A DNA stretch of 61,788 bases from an uncultured Desulfovibrio sp. (GTDB lineage Bacteria; Desulfobacterota; Desulfovibrionia; Desulfovibrionales; Desulfovibrionaceae): the NCBI GenBank assembly GCA_900553145.1, contig USCL01000001.1, forward strand, positions 1 to 61,788. The letters run 5' to 3'. The position numbers were made by a program, and so were the translations under genes. A model generated the notes under the pieces. The model saw only the letters and a program-made list of their open reading frames with translations. It was not told where the DNA came from and did no database searches. This document shows, in pieces, positions 44,262 through 53,752 of this stretch; position 1 is the stretch's first letter, and the number at the start of each line of letters is the position of its first letter.

Positions 44262-46292
44262 TTACAGCAATCCGGACTCCCGAAGCTGACGTTCTCCCGC
44301 ACGCGTCACACGGGTTCCCGCACGCCCCTTCCTGCAAAGGACCAAGCCTGCTGCGGCCAGCTTTTGGAGCCTGGAACGGACCTCCCCTTCCGAAAGGCGC
44401 ACCCCATGGGCGGCCAGCTGATGGGAGAGTTCTTTCCTCCCGACATGTTTCCCCTTCTCCTCCGCCCGGTAAAGCAGCAAAAGGATATACGTCATGTCAT
44501 CATCTTCATGCGGCACGCTTTGCTTCTGCCGACAATGAAATTTTTTTTGCATTCCCTCAAAAAAATGTTGCGGAAGCTCCGCACAGGTAATGACGCGGCT
44601 TTCCGACATATAGCCAATATAGGCGCTCAAATTTTGCAGTTCCCTGATATTTCCCGGCCAGTCATACTGCAACAGCAGATCGGCAACTTCCCCGGAGAGC
44701 TCATATTGAAGGCCATACTCCCGCAAAAAATGGTGGAGGAGCAGGAGGATATCGTCTTCCCTTTCGCGCAGGGGCGGGATTTTTAACGAAAGCACATTCA
44801 GGCGATAAAAAAGATCCATCCTAAAGGCATGCTCAAGGACAAGCTCGGGAATGTTCTTGTTGGACGCCGAAATGACACGAATATCAACGGGTATGACTTC
44901 TTGGCCCCCTACCCGCACGATTTCCTTCTCCTGAAGGACACGAAGCAATTTGGCCTGCATATTGGGGGAGATATCCCCGAGTTCATCCAGAAAAACCGTT
45001 CCGCCGTTGGCCAATTCAAAAAGCCCGGGCTTCCCTCCCTTACGGGCCCCGGTAAACGCCCCCTCCTCGTATCCAAACAATTCGCTTTCGATAAGCGTGT
45101 CCGGTATCGAGGCGCAATTGAAGGCAATAAAGGGAGATTCACGGCGGAAAGAGGCATTATGGATAGCCTGCGCAAAAATTTCCTTCCCGACACCGCTCTC
45201 CCCTTCAATGAGGATTGCCCCATCCCCTTTGGCCATCTTTTCCGCCAAATTCCGGCATTGCCGCAAGATCGGGCTTTTTCCGAGGATATCGTTAAAACTG
45301 TTCTTCGCGATATAACCGCTGGTCTTGCCCCCTTGGCGGATCTTCTTTTCCAAGCGCCGTATCGCGGAAAACTCCTTGTAACGGATGACCCCTCCGGAAT
45401 AATGGCCCTCAATGGACAACGGATACGTATTCACTATATAATGAATATCATGTATTGATTGTATGGCATCGCAGAGATCTTCCGGGTTCTCGACTGTAAG
45501 CGAAACCTCGGAAAAGCATTCTGAAAGGGTCATCATTTTGGCTTTCCAAATCGGGATGCCGAAAATCTTTTCGGCAACTTCATTAAAAAGAATGATATGC
45601 TGCCCTTCATCATAGGCGATGATCCCTTCATCGATGACTTCGATGATTTTTTCCAAATGGTTTCTGCTTTTGAGGATTGATCCGATAACCTCCAAAAGTT
45701 GCGGATTTCTCGGGATATAGTCGTTTGTCCTGTTGAACACGATATCGCGGAGCGTTTTGTTATTAACAAGATCAAGTTTTGTTAAAATATTGATGGTCAT
45801 GTAGGGGTCGATGACCCGACCGCCGATATTGATAACCTTTTTTATGGACGAAGGGACTAGGGCCTCTTCGTCCGGCGTCACGGCGATATCGATGTCGTGA
45901 TGATAGGGCATATGAGGATAATACGGCACAAACTCCAAATGCCTGATCCCGACCTCATACAATACGTTGATCGTATCATACGTACTCTGCACCGTGTCAT
46001 TGACCAGTAAAACGCGGGATTTTTCAGGAATGGACAAGAGCTTTTCAAAACCGCTCTTGCCTATGGTCATTTTCATGGCAAGGAGTTCAATATCTTCATG
46101 AAGGTAATTGTGTATGATCTTTCCTACAGCGGCATCGCCAAGCAGAACAAGATCCGCCTGAATGTTCGAACACATGGATGTTTCCAAAGAAAGCGCGTGG
46201 ATATCAACGTACTCGCCTATAAGGGCATACAGCTGCTTTTTGATGAAAAGGGCTGTTTTTTCAAATAAGCATACAACGGCTATTTGTTTCAT
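44262..46292 (-). CDS. Sigma-54-dependent activator with PAS and winged-helix-like C-terminus
   Basis: A 676-residue enhancer-binding protein. Residues 1-200 form a sensory region in the style of the PrpR N-terminal domain; 205-320 is PAS-like (IIEVIDEGIIAYDEGQHIIL). The AAA+ domain has Walker A GESGVGKE at 364-371, GAFTGA at 411-416 and Walker B VFLDE at 433-437. The C-terminus (about 600-676) is not a Fis-type helix-turn-helix: VGRKELSHQLAAHGVRLSEG, RLQKLAAAGLV and RVTRAGERQLRESG read like a winged helix. ATG 46292 follows AGGATTTGAG. It is co-directional with the lyase operon, whose promoter is sigma-54 type, and is the obvious candidate activator. Ligand unknown; sulfur amino acids or their products would fit. 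Confidence 0.88.
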   Translation of the reverse strand: MKQIAVVCLFEKTALFIKKQLYALIGEYVDIHALSLETSMCSNIQADLVLLGDAAVGKIIHNYLHEDIELLAMKMTIGKSGFEKLLSIPEKSRVLLVNDTVQSTYDTINVLYEVGIRHLEFVPYYPHMPYHHDIDIAVTPDEEALVPSSIKKVINIGGRVIDPYMTINILTKLDLVNNKTLRDIVFNRTNDYIPRNPQLLEVIGSILKSRNHLEKIIEVIDEGIIAYDEGQHIILFNEVAEKIFGIPIWKAKMMTLSECFSEVSLTVENPEDLCDAIQSIHDIHYIVNTYPLSIEGHYSGGVIRYKEFSAIRRLEKKIRQGGKTSGYIAKNSFNDILGKSPILRQCRNLAEKMAKGDGAILIEGESGVGKEIFAQAIHNASFRRESPFIAFNCASIPDTLIESELFGYEEGAFTGARKGGKPGLFELANGGTVFLDELGDISPNMQAKLLRVLQEKEIVRVGGQEVIPVDIRVISASNKNIPELVLEHAFRMDLFYRLNVLSLKIPPLREREDDILLLLHHFLREYGLQYELSGEVADLLLQYDWPGNIRELQNLSAYIGYMSESRVITCAELPQHFFEGMQKKFHCRQKQSVPHEDDDMTYILLLLYRAEEKGKHVGRKELSHQLAAHGVRLSEGEVRSRLQKLAAAGLVLCRKGRAGTRVTRAGERQLRESGLL

Positions 46293-46654
46293 CTCAAATC
46301 CTATTCTTTCTCTCATGCATTCTCTACGAACAGGTACGGATACAAAGAGGGCAAGAATACGAATATCAATCATGCCCATCGCAGACATTCCGCCCAAGGG
46401 TGCGTATTGTCTTCATGCAACCATATCGGCAAGGCTCTGTCATAGCATTTGATTGATACACATCCATACGATGTTGAGTTTACAATCTTTATTGTTGACG
46501 AGCTCCACAACAAAAGAAATGCTCTTTAGCATCTATCTAAATTCTTATGAAATAAAATATCAATCACTTACTGAGACAGAGTCATCGGCAAAAGAATATT
46601 TCCCCGAAGGGCACAGCGCCACTTCTCAAAAGACGGCATCCGGAGTTTTGATTT
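46293..46654. other. Gap before the nuclease gene
   Basis: AT-rich, with only short frames. No terminator or clear promoter boxes could be assigned. The nuclease start codon has no strong ribosome binding site in front of it. Confidence 0.3.
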
Positions 46655-47578
46655 ATGAAATACTATCGTCTTATGCTCGGGAAAGGAAGCCGCTATGCGG
46701 AGCAGTGCTTTGCGGAAAGCTTCGTTGGCGCGGATTATGGCATAGAGCGCGACCTGACCCGAGAGCTCCCCGATAGCTGGCGTCAGTTCAACCCGGCGTT
46801 TATCCCCGTATATCAGGAGGCCCATCCCGGGAAAACCAAGGTTGCCGCCGGCCTTGCCTGCGGCATGCTCTGGACCGTCTGCAAGGGGATGTCCATCGGC
46901 GATCTGGTGCTTTGCCCTGACGGAACAGGCTGTTACCATGCCGGAGAAATTGCCGGCCCATACCAATACGAACCGGGGCGGGTACTTCCGCACCGTCGTC
47001 CCGTGCGCTGGCTTGACGTGGTCATCGGAAGAAATGAGATGGGTTCCGCACTGCGCAATTCAGCGGGCTCCATCGGTGCGGTCTGCAACCTTTCCGATTA
47101 CGCGGAAGAGATCAAGGCGTTGCTGGCCGCGCACCGGCCAAACCCCATTCAAGTTCAGGACCCGGACATCGAAAACCCCGTTGCCTTTGTGCTCGAAAAG
47201 CACCTCGAGGATTTCCTTGTGGCCAACTGGGACCAGACGGAACTGGGGCGGCGGTATGACATATTCGAGGATGACGGCGAAATCATCGGGCAGCAGTTCG
47301 CTACCGACACCGGGAACATGGATATCCTCGCCATCAGCAAAGACAGGCGGGAGCTGCTGGTCGTGGAACTCAAAAAGGGACAGGCCGCCGACAAGGTGGT
47401 GGGGCAGGTTTTGCGCTACATGGGCTATGCCGCTCAGGAACTGGCCGAGGAAGGCCAAACGGTAAAGGGCGTCATCATTGCTCAGGAAGACGACCTGCGC
47501 CTCAAAAGAGCGTTGTCGGTAACGCCCAACGTAAGCTTCTGCCGCTATCAGGTGAGCTTCAAGCTGGTTCCCTCATAA
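46655..47578 (+). CDS. Stand-alone PDDEXK nuclease (NucS/DUF91-like) with N-terminal ligand-type domain
   Basis: A 307-residue protein. Residues about 170-300 carry a PDDEXK core of the NucS/DUF91 kind: Asp223 in DTGNMDILAIS, Glu238 and Lys240 in LLVVELKKGQ, and Gln251 in VVGQVLRYMGYA. Residues 1-125 form a separate domain rich in beta strands and Trp/Tyr (VCKGMSIGDLVLCPDG, RVLPHRRPVRWLDV), similar in layout to the PUA/EVE-like modules that read modified bases in restriction enzymes. The gene has no methylase or helicase neighbour. It may be a modification-dependent (type IV-like) restriction enzyme or a repair nuclease; the domain call for the N-terminal half is inference. Confidence 0.75.
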   Translation: MKYYRLMLGKGSRYAEQCFAESFVGADYGIERDLTRELPDSWRQFNPAFIPVYQEAHPGKTKVAAGLACGMLWTVCKGMSIGDLVLCPDGTGCYHAGEIAGPYQYEPGRVLPHRRPVRWLDVVIGRNEMGSALRNSAGSIGAVCNLSDYAEEIKALLAAHRPNPIQVQDPDIENPVAFVLEKHLEDFLVANWDQTELGRRYDIFEDDGEIIGQQFATDTGNMDILAISKDRRELLVVELKKGQAADKVVGQVLRYMGYAAQELAEEGQTVKGVIIAQEDDLRLKRALSVTPNVSFCRYQVSFKLVPS

Positions 47579-47860
47579 CGCTGCCCCGGGTAAGCACTTC
47601 TCCCTCACCCCGTCATGGAGATGGGGAAGGATTGTGTACGCAGCTTTTTGCCCAGACATCCCTGACAGGATACAGCGTTATGGCGCGGCCGCATCAAAAA
47701 TGAAAATCCGCCAGCGTACGCATGCACTTGCTATCCAACCATACCGCACAACAGCGGGCAGGCATTTCATGGCCAGCATATGCCCTCGCAAGCAACCTTC
47801 CGCCCCCATTCCGTATGGTTGCAAGCCGCCGTATCTAGCCCCCCCAGCGCAGCGCTTCAG

Positions 47861-47924
47861 CATTTCAGATGGAAGCCCTCCGACGGAATCACGGGAGGGC
47901 ACCATCTGAAATGAAGCTTTTTTT
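47861..47924 (+). terminator. Strong hairpin with T run
   Basis: CATTTCAGATGG (47861-47872) pairs with CCATCTGAAATG (47902-47913), with GCCCTCC/GGAGGGC inside. A run of seven T starts four bases after the stem. It may end transcripts of the nuclease gene 280 bases upstream; the sequence 47579-47860 shows no gene. Confidence 0.6.
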
Positions 47925-47988
47925 CCTACATAACAAAGAGCGTGCCCAGAGAAACTTCCGGGCGCCCGGAAAACCGTATCCGGCGCCC

Positions 47989-48543
47989 TTATCGTTTTGT
48001 ATCGTTAGGCAAGTCCATCAAGATACGCCCCAAGCGTCCCGCCAGTTCTCCATCTTCCGCAGGCTTCCTGCCGCTGATCCCCAGACCGCCGACGCATTTC
48101 CCGTTCCCATCGAAAAACGGGATGCCTCCTTCCAGCGTTGTGAAAGCGGGATCGCAGAAATCGGCAATCGTAAGCCGCTCCCTCAAAAGCCTTTCATGGA
48201 AATCCTTTGTGGAGCTTTCCATGCGCAAGGCCGTGTAGGCTTTGCCCTGTGCTATCGGGACTGCCCGTTCCGGCGTACCGTCCATACTGAGCAAGGCGGC
48301 GAGCCTTCCGCTGCGATTGACAATGGCAAGACATACCGGGGCGCCTCCGCGGGCCTTCGGACATCCAGAGGGGAGTGTCCACGAAAAAAGACGTGCCCTT
48401 CCCCTGCCCGGCGTTTCCCGTCCGGCCGGAGGGCGTTCGGCATGACGCCATCCGGGCCCACCTTCAGGATAAGCGTTTCCCTTCCGGCGGGAGGCGTTCC
48501 CCCGCCGGGCAAGGCCTTCGGCAGGCATGCCTTGCTTCGCCAT
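47989..48543 (-). CDS. GlcG/HbpS-like protein, N-terminus unusual
   Basis: A frame of 184 residues. The part from about residue 65 on follows the DUF336 (GlcG/HbpS) family: GAPVCLAIVNRSGRLAALLS, the PIAQGKAYTA helix and IPFFDGNGKCVGGLGISGRK. The family's usual first helix is not seen; instead the first 60 residues are Gly/Arg/Pro-rich and resemble GC-rich untranslated sequence. The gene may start further in, or be 5'-truncated or frameshifted. Family members bind haem or small ligands. Confidence applies to the family call for the C-terminal two thirds. Confidence 0.5.
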   Translation of the reverse strand: MAKQGMPAEGLARRGNASRRKGNAYPEGGPGWRHAERPPAGRETPGRGRARLFSWTLPSGCPKARGGAPVCLAIVNRSGRLAALLSMDGTPERAVPIAQGKAYTALRMESSTKDFHERLLRERLTIADFCDPAFTTLEGGIPFFDGNGKCVGGLGISGRKPAEDGELAGRLGRILMDLPNDTKR

Positions 48544-48633
48544 AAGAGCCGTTTTTATGGAAAGGAGGGAGGGTGCGGGGGAAAGGCTGAGCCGCCGATC
48601 AGAAAAAAGGCATCCCAGAGGATGCCTTCCGTC

Positions 48634-50331
48634 TTAATACCTGTCGTCTTCAAGCGAGACGACAACGTCCATGTTTTGCTCGATCCAGTGCTTGATCCGC
48701 TCGTGGGCCGCCTTCCGTTGTGAGCGTTTCTCCTTGAGCATTTCCCGGTCGGCCTCCACAAGAATCGCGGAGGCAGGGATACCGGGCAACTCGGCGCAGG
48801 CCAGCCCGACGGAAACCAGCGCGGGCATCTGATCGGAGCAGGCATTATGGCGATCGAAATTCTGGTGCAGCCTCGAAAGGATCTCTTCGCCCTCTTTCCG
48901 GCTGCATGCCGGCAGCAAAATGACGATCTCGTCGCCGCCCATGCGGGCCACGCAGTCCGCCGTGCGCACGCTCTCCTTGCACAAGACCGCCACGGTCTGG
49001 AGCAATTTGTCCCCGGCAAGATGCCCCATGTAATCGTTCACCAGCTTTAATCCATTGACGTCACAGGAAATCACGCACAACGGGCGGATCTCTTTGTTCT
49101 CGATGTTCGCCAGCTTGATGTCGAAATACGTCCGGCTGTGCAGGCCCGTCAGCGCATCGTTCTGGGCGAGCTTCTCGAAATAGTCCCTGTCCGCCTGCGA
49201 AGCCGTGATATTGGTGTGCAGGCCGACGATACGGGTTGCCCGCCCCTTTTCGTCACGGTGCGTCACGTAGCCTCGCCCGAGGATCCACGCATAACTTCCG
49301 TCCACGCGCTTCAGGCGATACGTGCACTCGAACGTATCGCCGTATTCCGGGGAATCCGCCAGCTTGCGCTGCGGTTCCACAATTTTTTTGAGATCGTCCG
49401 GGTGGATCTTCTTTTTCCACGTATCAAGATGCCCGGGGAACTGTTCCGACGTGTACCCGAGCATAGAGAGCCAGCGCGGGCTATAGTACACTTCGTCCGA
49501 GATGGGGTTCCAGTCCCACAGGCCGTCCCCGGCGGCGTTGAGCGCGGAAAGCAGGCTGCCGTTTTCCGGCGACCGCTGCTTGTGGCCTTCTTCGACGAAC
49601 CCCAAGGGCTGCCATGTGCCCGACATGCTGAGCGCACGCCCGTCTTCATCCCGGTTCAGGACGGCCCCCCGCACCCATATTTTGACATATGAGCCGTCTT
49701 CCTTGCGGACCCGCAGCTCATCCGTGAGCTCGTCTCCGAAAAGCGGCTGTTCAATGACGAGCTGGTAACGGCAGTCCGTGCCCTCTTCGGGGTGGAGGCG
49801 GCCTTTCCATTCGTCAAGGCTGAACACGCGCGGCAGGGCCTCGGCGTACCCGAGTAGGCGCGAGCCGTTGGCGTCGACCCACAGCGTCCTCTTTTCCAGT
49901 GAACAGTTCCAGAAGCAGATCTGCGCCTGCCCTTTGGATACGGTGCTCACCGGAGGCAAATAAGCCATCGTGCCGGGAGCGATCTCAAACTGCCCGATGA
50001 TGCGGCTCGCCCGGCCTTCCACATTCCTTTCCAGCACAAACAGCCGTTCACGGACAAAAAAATGCTCAACCGGATACGCCGTCTCCAGAAACCCCCTGTC
50101 TCCGGCAAGCACGCCTTCGCGCAATTCGCAAAGCGACTGCAGGCAGCCTTCCGGGATATGCTCAAAAAACTCCGCCATCGTGACGGGGTTCTCCCCATCG
50201 GACAGGCCAAAAGCCAACCGCGTCCCCTTGCTGAAGAAAAGCCGATCCGAGGGGAGATGCCATTCCCAAAGTTTTTCGGTAGACCCAAGGGGGATTGATG
50301 GGGAAAAGGATATATGATCGGTCTGCGTCAT
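48634..50331 (-). CDS. PAS-GGDEF diguanylate cyclase
   Basis: A 565-residue sensor cyclase. Two PAS-type segments precede the catalytic domain: about residues 130-250 (WVDANGSRLLGYAEALP) and 260-385 of PAS_3 type (WNPISDEVYYSPRWLSMLGY). The GGDEF domain begins at NDALTGLHSRTYFD; the active site reads GGDEI, a functional variant, and the inhibitory I-site RTAD stands five residues before it. No membrane helix or signal is seen, so it should be cytoplasmic. It would make cyclic di-GMP in response to an internal signal. No EAL domain or partner gene is adjacent. Confidence 0.92.
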   Translation of the reverse strand: MTQTDHISFSPSIPLGSTEKLWEWHLPSDRLFFSKGTRLAFGLSDGENPVTMAEFFEHIPEGCLQSLCELREGVLAGDRGFLETAYPVEHFFVRERLFVLERNVEGRASRIIGQFEIAPGTMAYLPPVSTVSKGQAQICFWNCSLEKRTLWVDANGSRLLGYAEALPRVFSLDEWKGRLHPEEGTDCRYQLVIEQPLFGDELTDELRVRKEDGSYVKIWVRGAVLNRDEDGRALSMSGTWQPLGFVEEGHKQRSPENGSLLSALNAAGDGLWDWNPISDEVYYSPRWLSMLGYTSEQFPGHLDTWKKKIHPDDLKKIVEPQRKLADSPEYGDTFECTYRLKRVDGSYAWILGRGYVTHRDEKGRATRIVGLHTNITASQADRDYFEKLAQNDALTGLHSRTYFDIKLANIENKEIRPLCVISCDVNGLKLVNDYMGHLAGDKLLQTVAVLCKESVRTADCVARMGGDEIVILLPACSRKEGEEILSRLHQNFDRHNACSDQMPALVSVGLACAELPGIPASAILVEADREMLKEKRSQRKAAHERIKHWIEQNMDVVVSLEDDRY

Positions 50332-50900
50332 GGCTTTCTCGCTAGTATTTCAAGACTGTACCTGAAAAACACTCTGTCAGGACATGCCGACCGTCGTGAT
50401 ATTCCTACGGCATCCCGGATACCCTCCCCGCAGTCCGGCACAAAGCACCACCAGCGGAAATGAAACCGGTCAAGGACAGTCCGGGAATTTTTTCCCGTTT
50501 TTCATGTGCCGTCTTGCCGCATCATATAGAAAAGAAGAGAAAGCCGATAGTCCTTTCTTTGGAACATCCTTTATTGCTCATGAGATAATCTATAGAGAAT
50601 CCATGAGGCGCTGCATCCCCTCCTGCGGCGTGCAACAGACGGCGATCCGCCGTTTGCCTCCAACGCAAGGCCTTCTCCCCTCCTCCCGCTTTCCCGCAAC
50701 GCAGGCCCGCCCGTTACCCGCATCGCCGGTTTCGCCTTGAGCCACCGCCACGTGCGCGCCTCAGTCTCCGTTCCCATCACCTGCCGGGCTCCTGCCGAAT
50801 CCGCAATGCCCCGTGGCGTTTCCCTTTCCGCCACCCAAAAGGAACTGGACGGGACGCCCTCTTTGGTATAGGAAGTCCTCCCTCAAAAGGAAGCACTCCC
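50332..50900. other. Gap before the MFS gene, no gene recognised
   Basis: Frames shorter than 120 codons without domains or ribosome binding sites. AT-richer around 50530-50600, where the promoter of one of the flanking genes may lie. Confidence 0.3.
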
Positions 50901-52064
50901 ATGTCATTGATTCCATTGTTTCAGTCCCCCAAAAGTTTTTACCGGCTCGCCGTGGCAAGCTTCTTTTTCCTCCAGGGTTTGGTCTTCGCCAGCTGGGCCA
51001 GCCGCATCCCCGACATCAAACAGGCCCTCGATCTCAACGAGGCGCAGCTCGGCGGCGTCCTGTTCGCCATCCCCGTGGGGCAGATGTCGGCCATGGCCCT
51101 GTCCGGCTATCTGGTCAGCCGCTTCGGCAGCCGCAGGATGCTGCTCCTCGCCGCCTTCTCCTATTCGGGAACGCTCATGGCGCTCGGCTTCATCAGCGGG
51201 ATCTGGCAGCTTTTCGTCACGCTGGGGCTCTTCGGCGTCGCGGCCAACCTGCACAACATTTCGGTGAACACGCAGGCCGTCGGCGTCGAACGCCTCTACC
51301 GCCGCAGCATCATGGCCTCCTTCCACGGCCTGTGGAGCCTCGCCGGATTCGTCGGCGGGATCATCGGCGCGCTGCTTGCGGCGTTCTCCGTGGGCACGCG
51401 CGCGCACTTCAGCTTCATCTTCGCCGTCTGCATGGGCATCGTGGCGGTCATGTTCCGGTTTACCCTCCCGCGCGACAGGGCCCGCAACGCCGCAGCCGGA
51501 CAAAAACGCCCCAAGGGCAGGCTCGATCCCTATGTGGTCCTGCTCGGGCTGATCGCTTTCGGCTGCATGGCGAGCGAAGGGACGATGTACGACTGGAGCG
51601 CCGTATACTACGAAGCGATCATCAAGCCGTCGCCGGAGCTGATCCGCCTCGGGTACATCGCATACATGTGCACGATGGTCTGCGGCAGGTTCATGGCGGA
51701 CGGCCTCGTGACCCGGTTCGGGGTCATCCGCATCCTGCAGGCCAGCGGCGCGCTCATCGCCGCGGGGCTACTGATCTCCGTCCTCCTGCCCCATGTGGCC
51801 ACGGCGACGTTCGGCCTCGCGCTGGTGGGGTTCGGCACGGCTTCGGTGGTTCCGGTCTGCTACAGCATGGCGGGGAAATCGCAGACCATGCCCCCGAGCG
51901 TGGCGCTGGCCGTGGTTTCGACCATCGGGTTCCTCGGGTTCCTGCTCTGCCCGCCGGTCATCGGCTTCATCGCCCACGCGTCGAGCCTGCGCTGTTCCTT
52001 TGCCCTCATCGCCGTGTTCGGGTTCATGACCGCCGTGCTCGCGCGGTTCCTGCGCCGGGGCTGA
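50901..52064 (+). CDS. MFS transporter (YbjJ-like)
   Basis: A 387-residue major facilitator with about twelve helices. The loop between helices two and three has the family glycine-arginine motif as GYLVSRFGSRRMLL, and the opening FLQGLVFASWASRIPDIKQAL is typical of the YbjJ/fucose-permease-like branch. The substrate is unknown. ATG 50901 follows AAAAGGAAG nine bases upstream. It is followed by a hairpin and then the five-gene set, in the same direction but probably in a separate unit. Confidence 0.88.
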   Translation: MSLIPLFQSPKSFYRLAVASFFFLQGLVFASWASRIPDIKQALDLNEAQLGGVLFAIPVGQMSAMALSGYLVSRFGSRRMLLLAAFSYSGTLMALGFISGIWQLFVTLGLFGVAANLHNISVNTQAVGVERLYRRSIMASFHGLWSLAGFVGGIIGALLAAFSVGTRAHFSFIFAVCMGIVAVMFRFTLPRDRARNAAAGQKRPKGRLDPYVVLLGLIAFGCMASEGTMYDWSAVYYEAIIKPSPELIRLGYIAYMCTMVCGRFMADGLVTRFGVIRILQASGALIAAGLLISVLLPHVATATFGLALVGFGTASVVPVCYSMAGKSQTMPPSVALAVVSTIGFLGFLLCPPVIGFIAHASSLRCSFALIAVFGFMTAVLARFLRRG

Positions 52065-52092
52065 CGGCCAAAGCCTTTTTCCTCAAATAGAA

Positions 52093-52150
52093 AACCGCGC
52101 TTGGGAACAGCGCCTTTGTCCGTCCTCCAAAGCGCGGCGGCCTCCCGGCC
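52093..52150 (+). terminator. Hairpin after the MFS gene
   Basis: CCGCGCTT (52095-52102) pairs with AAGCGCGG (52140-52147), with weaker pairing inside. No T run follows directly. The rest of the gap to 52420 holds another small hairpin at 52263-52295 (GTAAGG/CCTTAC) and no gene. Confidence 0.45.
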
Positions 52151-52420
52151 GGGGGGAATTTTCCCCATCCTATTGAGTAAAATGTTTTTTTTGTGGACAA
52201 CGCCCCTCAAAAGGCCGCGGGTTGCCGGAATCCCCTCAATATGTCAGAACGTTTCTAACACCGTAAGGGCGTCCCCACGGAAACGCCCGCCTTACTGGAG
52301 TTGCCCCGCAACAGGGCACGCCACGTAAGGATGAAAGGGGTTCCGCCGGGCACCGTCCTCCGGGCCCTTCCTCCGATCCTCTAAGAAGCGGCCGTATGGC
52401 CGCCGACAACAGGGCAGACG

Positions 52421-53752
52421 ATGGAACTCACCTCCGAATCTGTACTGGCCCTCGCCCCGGACGCCTCTTCGGTCAAGGCGGCGCAAGCCCTGCTCAAGCC
52501 CGGCCAGTGGCCGATCCTCGGCTTCGGCGGGAACGCCGTATGGGGCGAATGCAAGGGCAGCGGCTCCAAGCCGTATCAAGTCGAAGCCGACCTGTCCGGC
52601 CCGGCTTTCAAATGCACCTGCCCAAGCCGGAAATTCCCCTGCAAGCACGCCTTGGCCCTGCTCCTGCTGCGCATACAGCAGGAAACCGCCTTTACGCAGG
52701 GCGAAGCGCCCGACTGGGTAAAAGAGTGGGTTGACGCGCGCGAAAAACGCGCCGCACGCCAAGAACAAAAACAGGAAAACAAGGATCAGCCCGCCGATCC
52801 CGCCGCAGTGGCCAAACGCGAAGCCTCCCGCCTCAAGCGCATGGCTTCCGGGCTGGACGATCTGGAACGCTGGATGTGCGACCTCATACGCCACGGCCTC
52901 GGGCAGCTTTCCGGCAACGCCGCATGGCAGGAAGAGACCGCCGCGCGCATGGTCGACGCGCAGCTTCCCGGCATTGCCGCGCGCCTGCGGAACCTGCAGG
53001 GCGTCGCCTTCTCCACGGAGGACTGGCCCGGCGTGGTGCTGGCCCAGTTCGGACAGATGCAGCTCCTCATCGACGCCTTCCGCCATCTTGAAGAGCTTTC
53101 CCCGGAAGAGCGGGCGGATGTCCGCTCCGCCCTCGGCCTGTCCCCGGATAAGGACGAGGTGATCGCCTCCGGGGAACGCCTGAGCGATCTCTGGCTGGTG
53201 CTCGGCGTGAGCTACGCCGAAGAAAACAAGCTCTGGCGGCGGCGCGTCTGGCTGCGCGGGCAGGCCAGCGGGCGTACGGCCCTGCTGCTGGACTTCTCGC
53301 ACGGCGGCAAGCATTTTGAGCAGGGCTTCGTCCTCGGCAGCCTCGTGGATATGACGCTGGCCTTCTATCCGGGGGCCGTCCCTCTGCGCGCCATCGCCAC
53401 AGGCGCCCCCGTCCGGGCCAATACGGCGCCCGTGCCCACGGTCGCCCTCCGCGAGGCGCTGGAAGGCATGGCCAAAACCATCGCCGCGCAACCGTGGCAA
53501 TGGCCCCTGCCCCTCATGGTCAGCGACGGCGTCCCCTGCCGTTCCGGCAACTCGTGGTTCCTTCAGACCGCCGAAGGCGACCGCCTCCCCCTCAACATGG
53601 CCGACGGCGACGGCTGGGAACTGCTCGCGCAAGGCGGCGGCCGCCCCCTGAGCGTCTGGGGCGAATGGGACGGAGCCCGGCTTCGGCCCTTGAGCGCGTG
53701 GGCCCCCGGCACGTCCGGAGCCCCGCTGTGGCATGAAGGAGCCCGCGTATGA
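52421..53752 (+). CDS. SWIM zinc-finger protein, first gene of the five-gene set
   Basis: A 443-residue protein. The SWIM signature CxCx(n)CxH is at Cys65, Cys67, Cys74 and His76 (FKCTCPSRKFPCKHALAL), which should bind one zinc and contact DNA or protein. A charged stretch (about 105-135) links it to a long helical C-terminal part without a known name. The last four bases overlap the DUF5691 start, so the two are translated together. The same order of genes, SWIM then DUF5691, MoxR, DUF5682 and VWA, is known from many bacteria, which supports a joint role. What the complex acts on is not known. Confidence 0.9.
   Translation: MELTSESVLALAPDASSVKAAQALLKPGQWPILGFGGNAVWGECKGSGSKPYQVEADLSGPAFKCTCPSRKFPCKHALALLLLRIQQETAFTQGEAPDWVKEWVDAREKRAARQEQKQENKDQPADPAAVAKREASRLKRMASGLDDLERWMCDLIRHGLGQLSGNAAWQEETAARMVDAQLPGIAARLRNLQGVAFSTEDWPGVVLAQFGQMQLLIDAFRHLEELSPEERADVRSALGLSPDKDEVIASGERLSDLWLVLGVSYAEENKLWRRRVWLRGQASGRTALLLDFSHGGKHFEQGFVLGSLVDMTLAFYPGAVPLRAIATGAPVRANTAPVPTVALREALEGMAKTIAAQPWQWPLPLMVSDGVPCRSGNSWFLQTAEGDRLPLNMADGDGWELLAQGGGRPLSVWGEWDGARLRPLSAWAPGTSGAPLWHEGARV

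Noticed and set aside
52263..52295. Riboswitch before the SWIM gene
   Set aside because: A single bulged hairpin (GTAAGG/CCTTAC) without any known conserved aptamer pattern.
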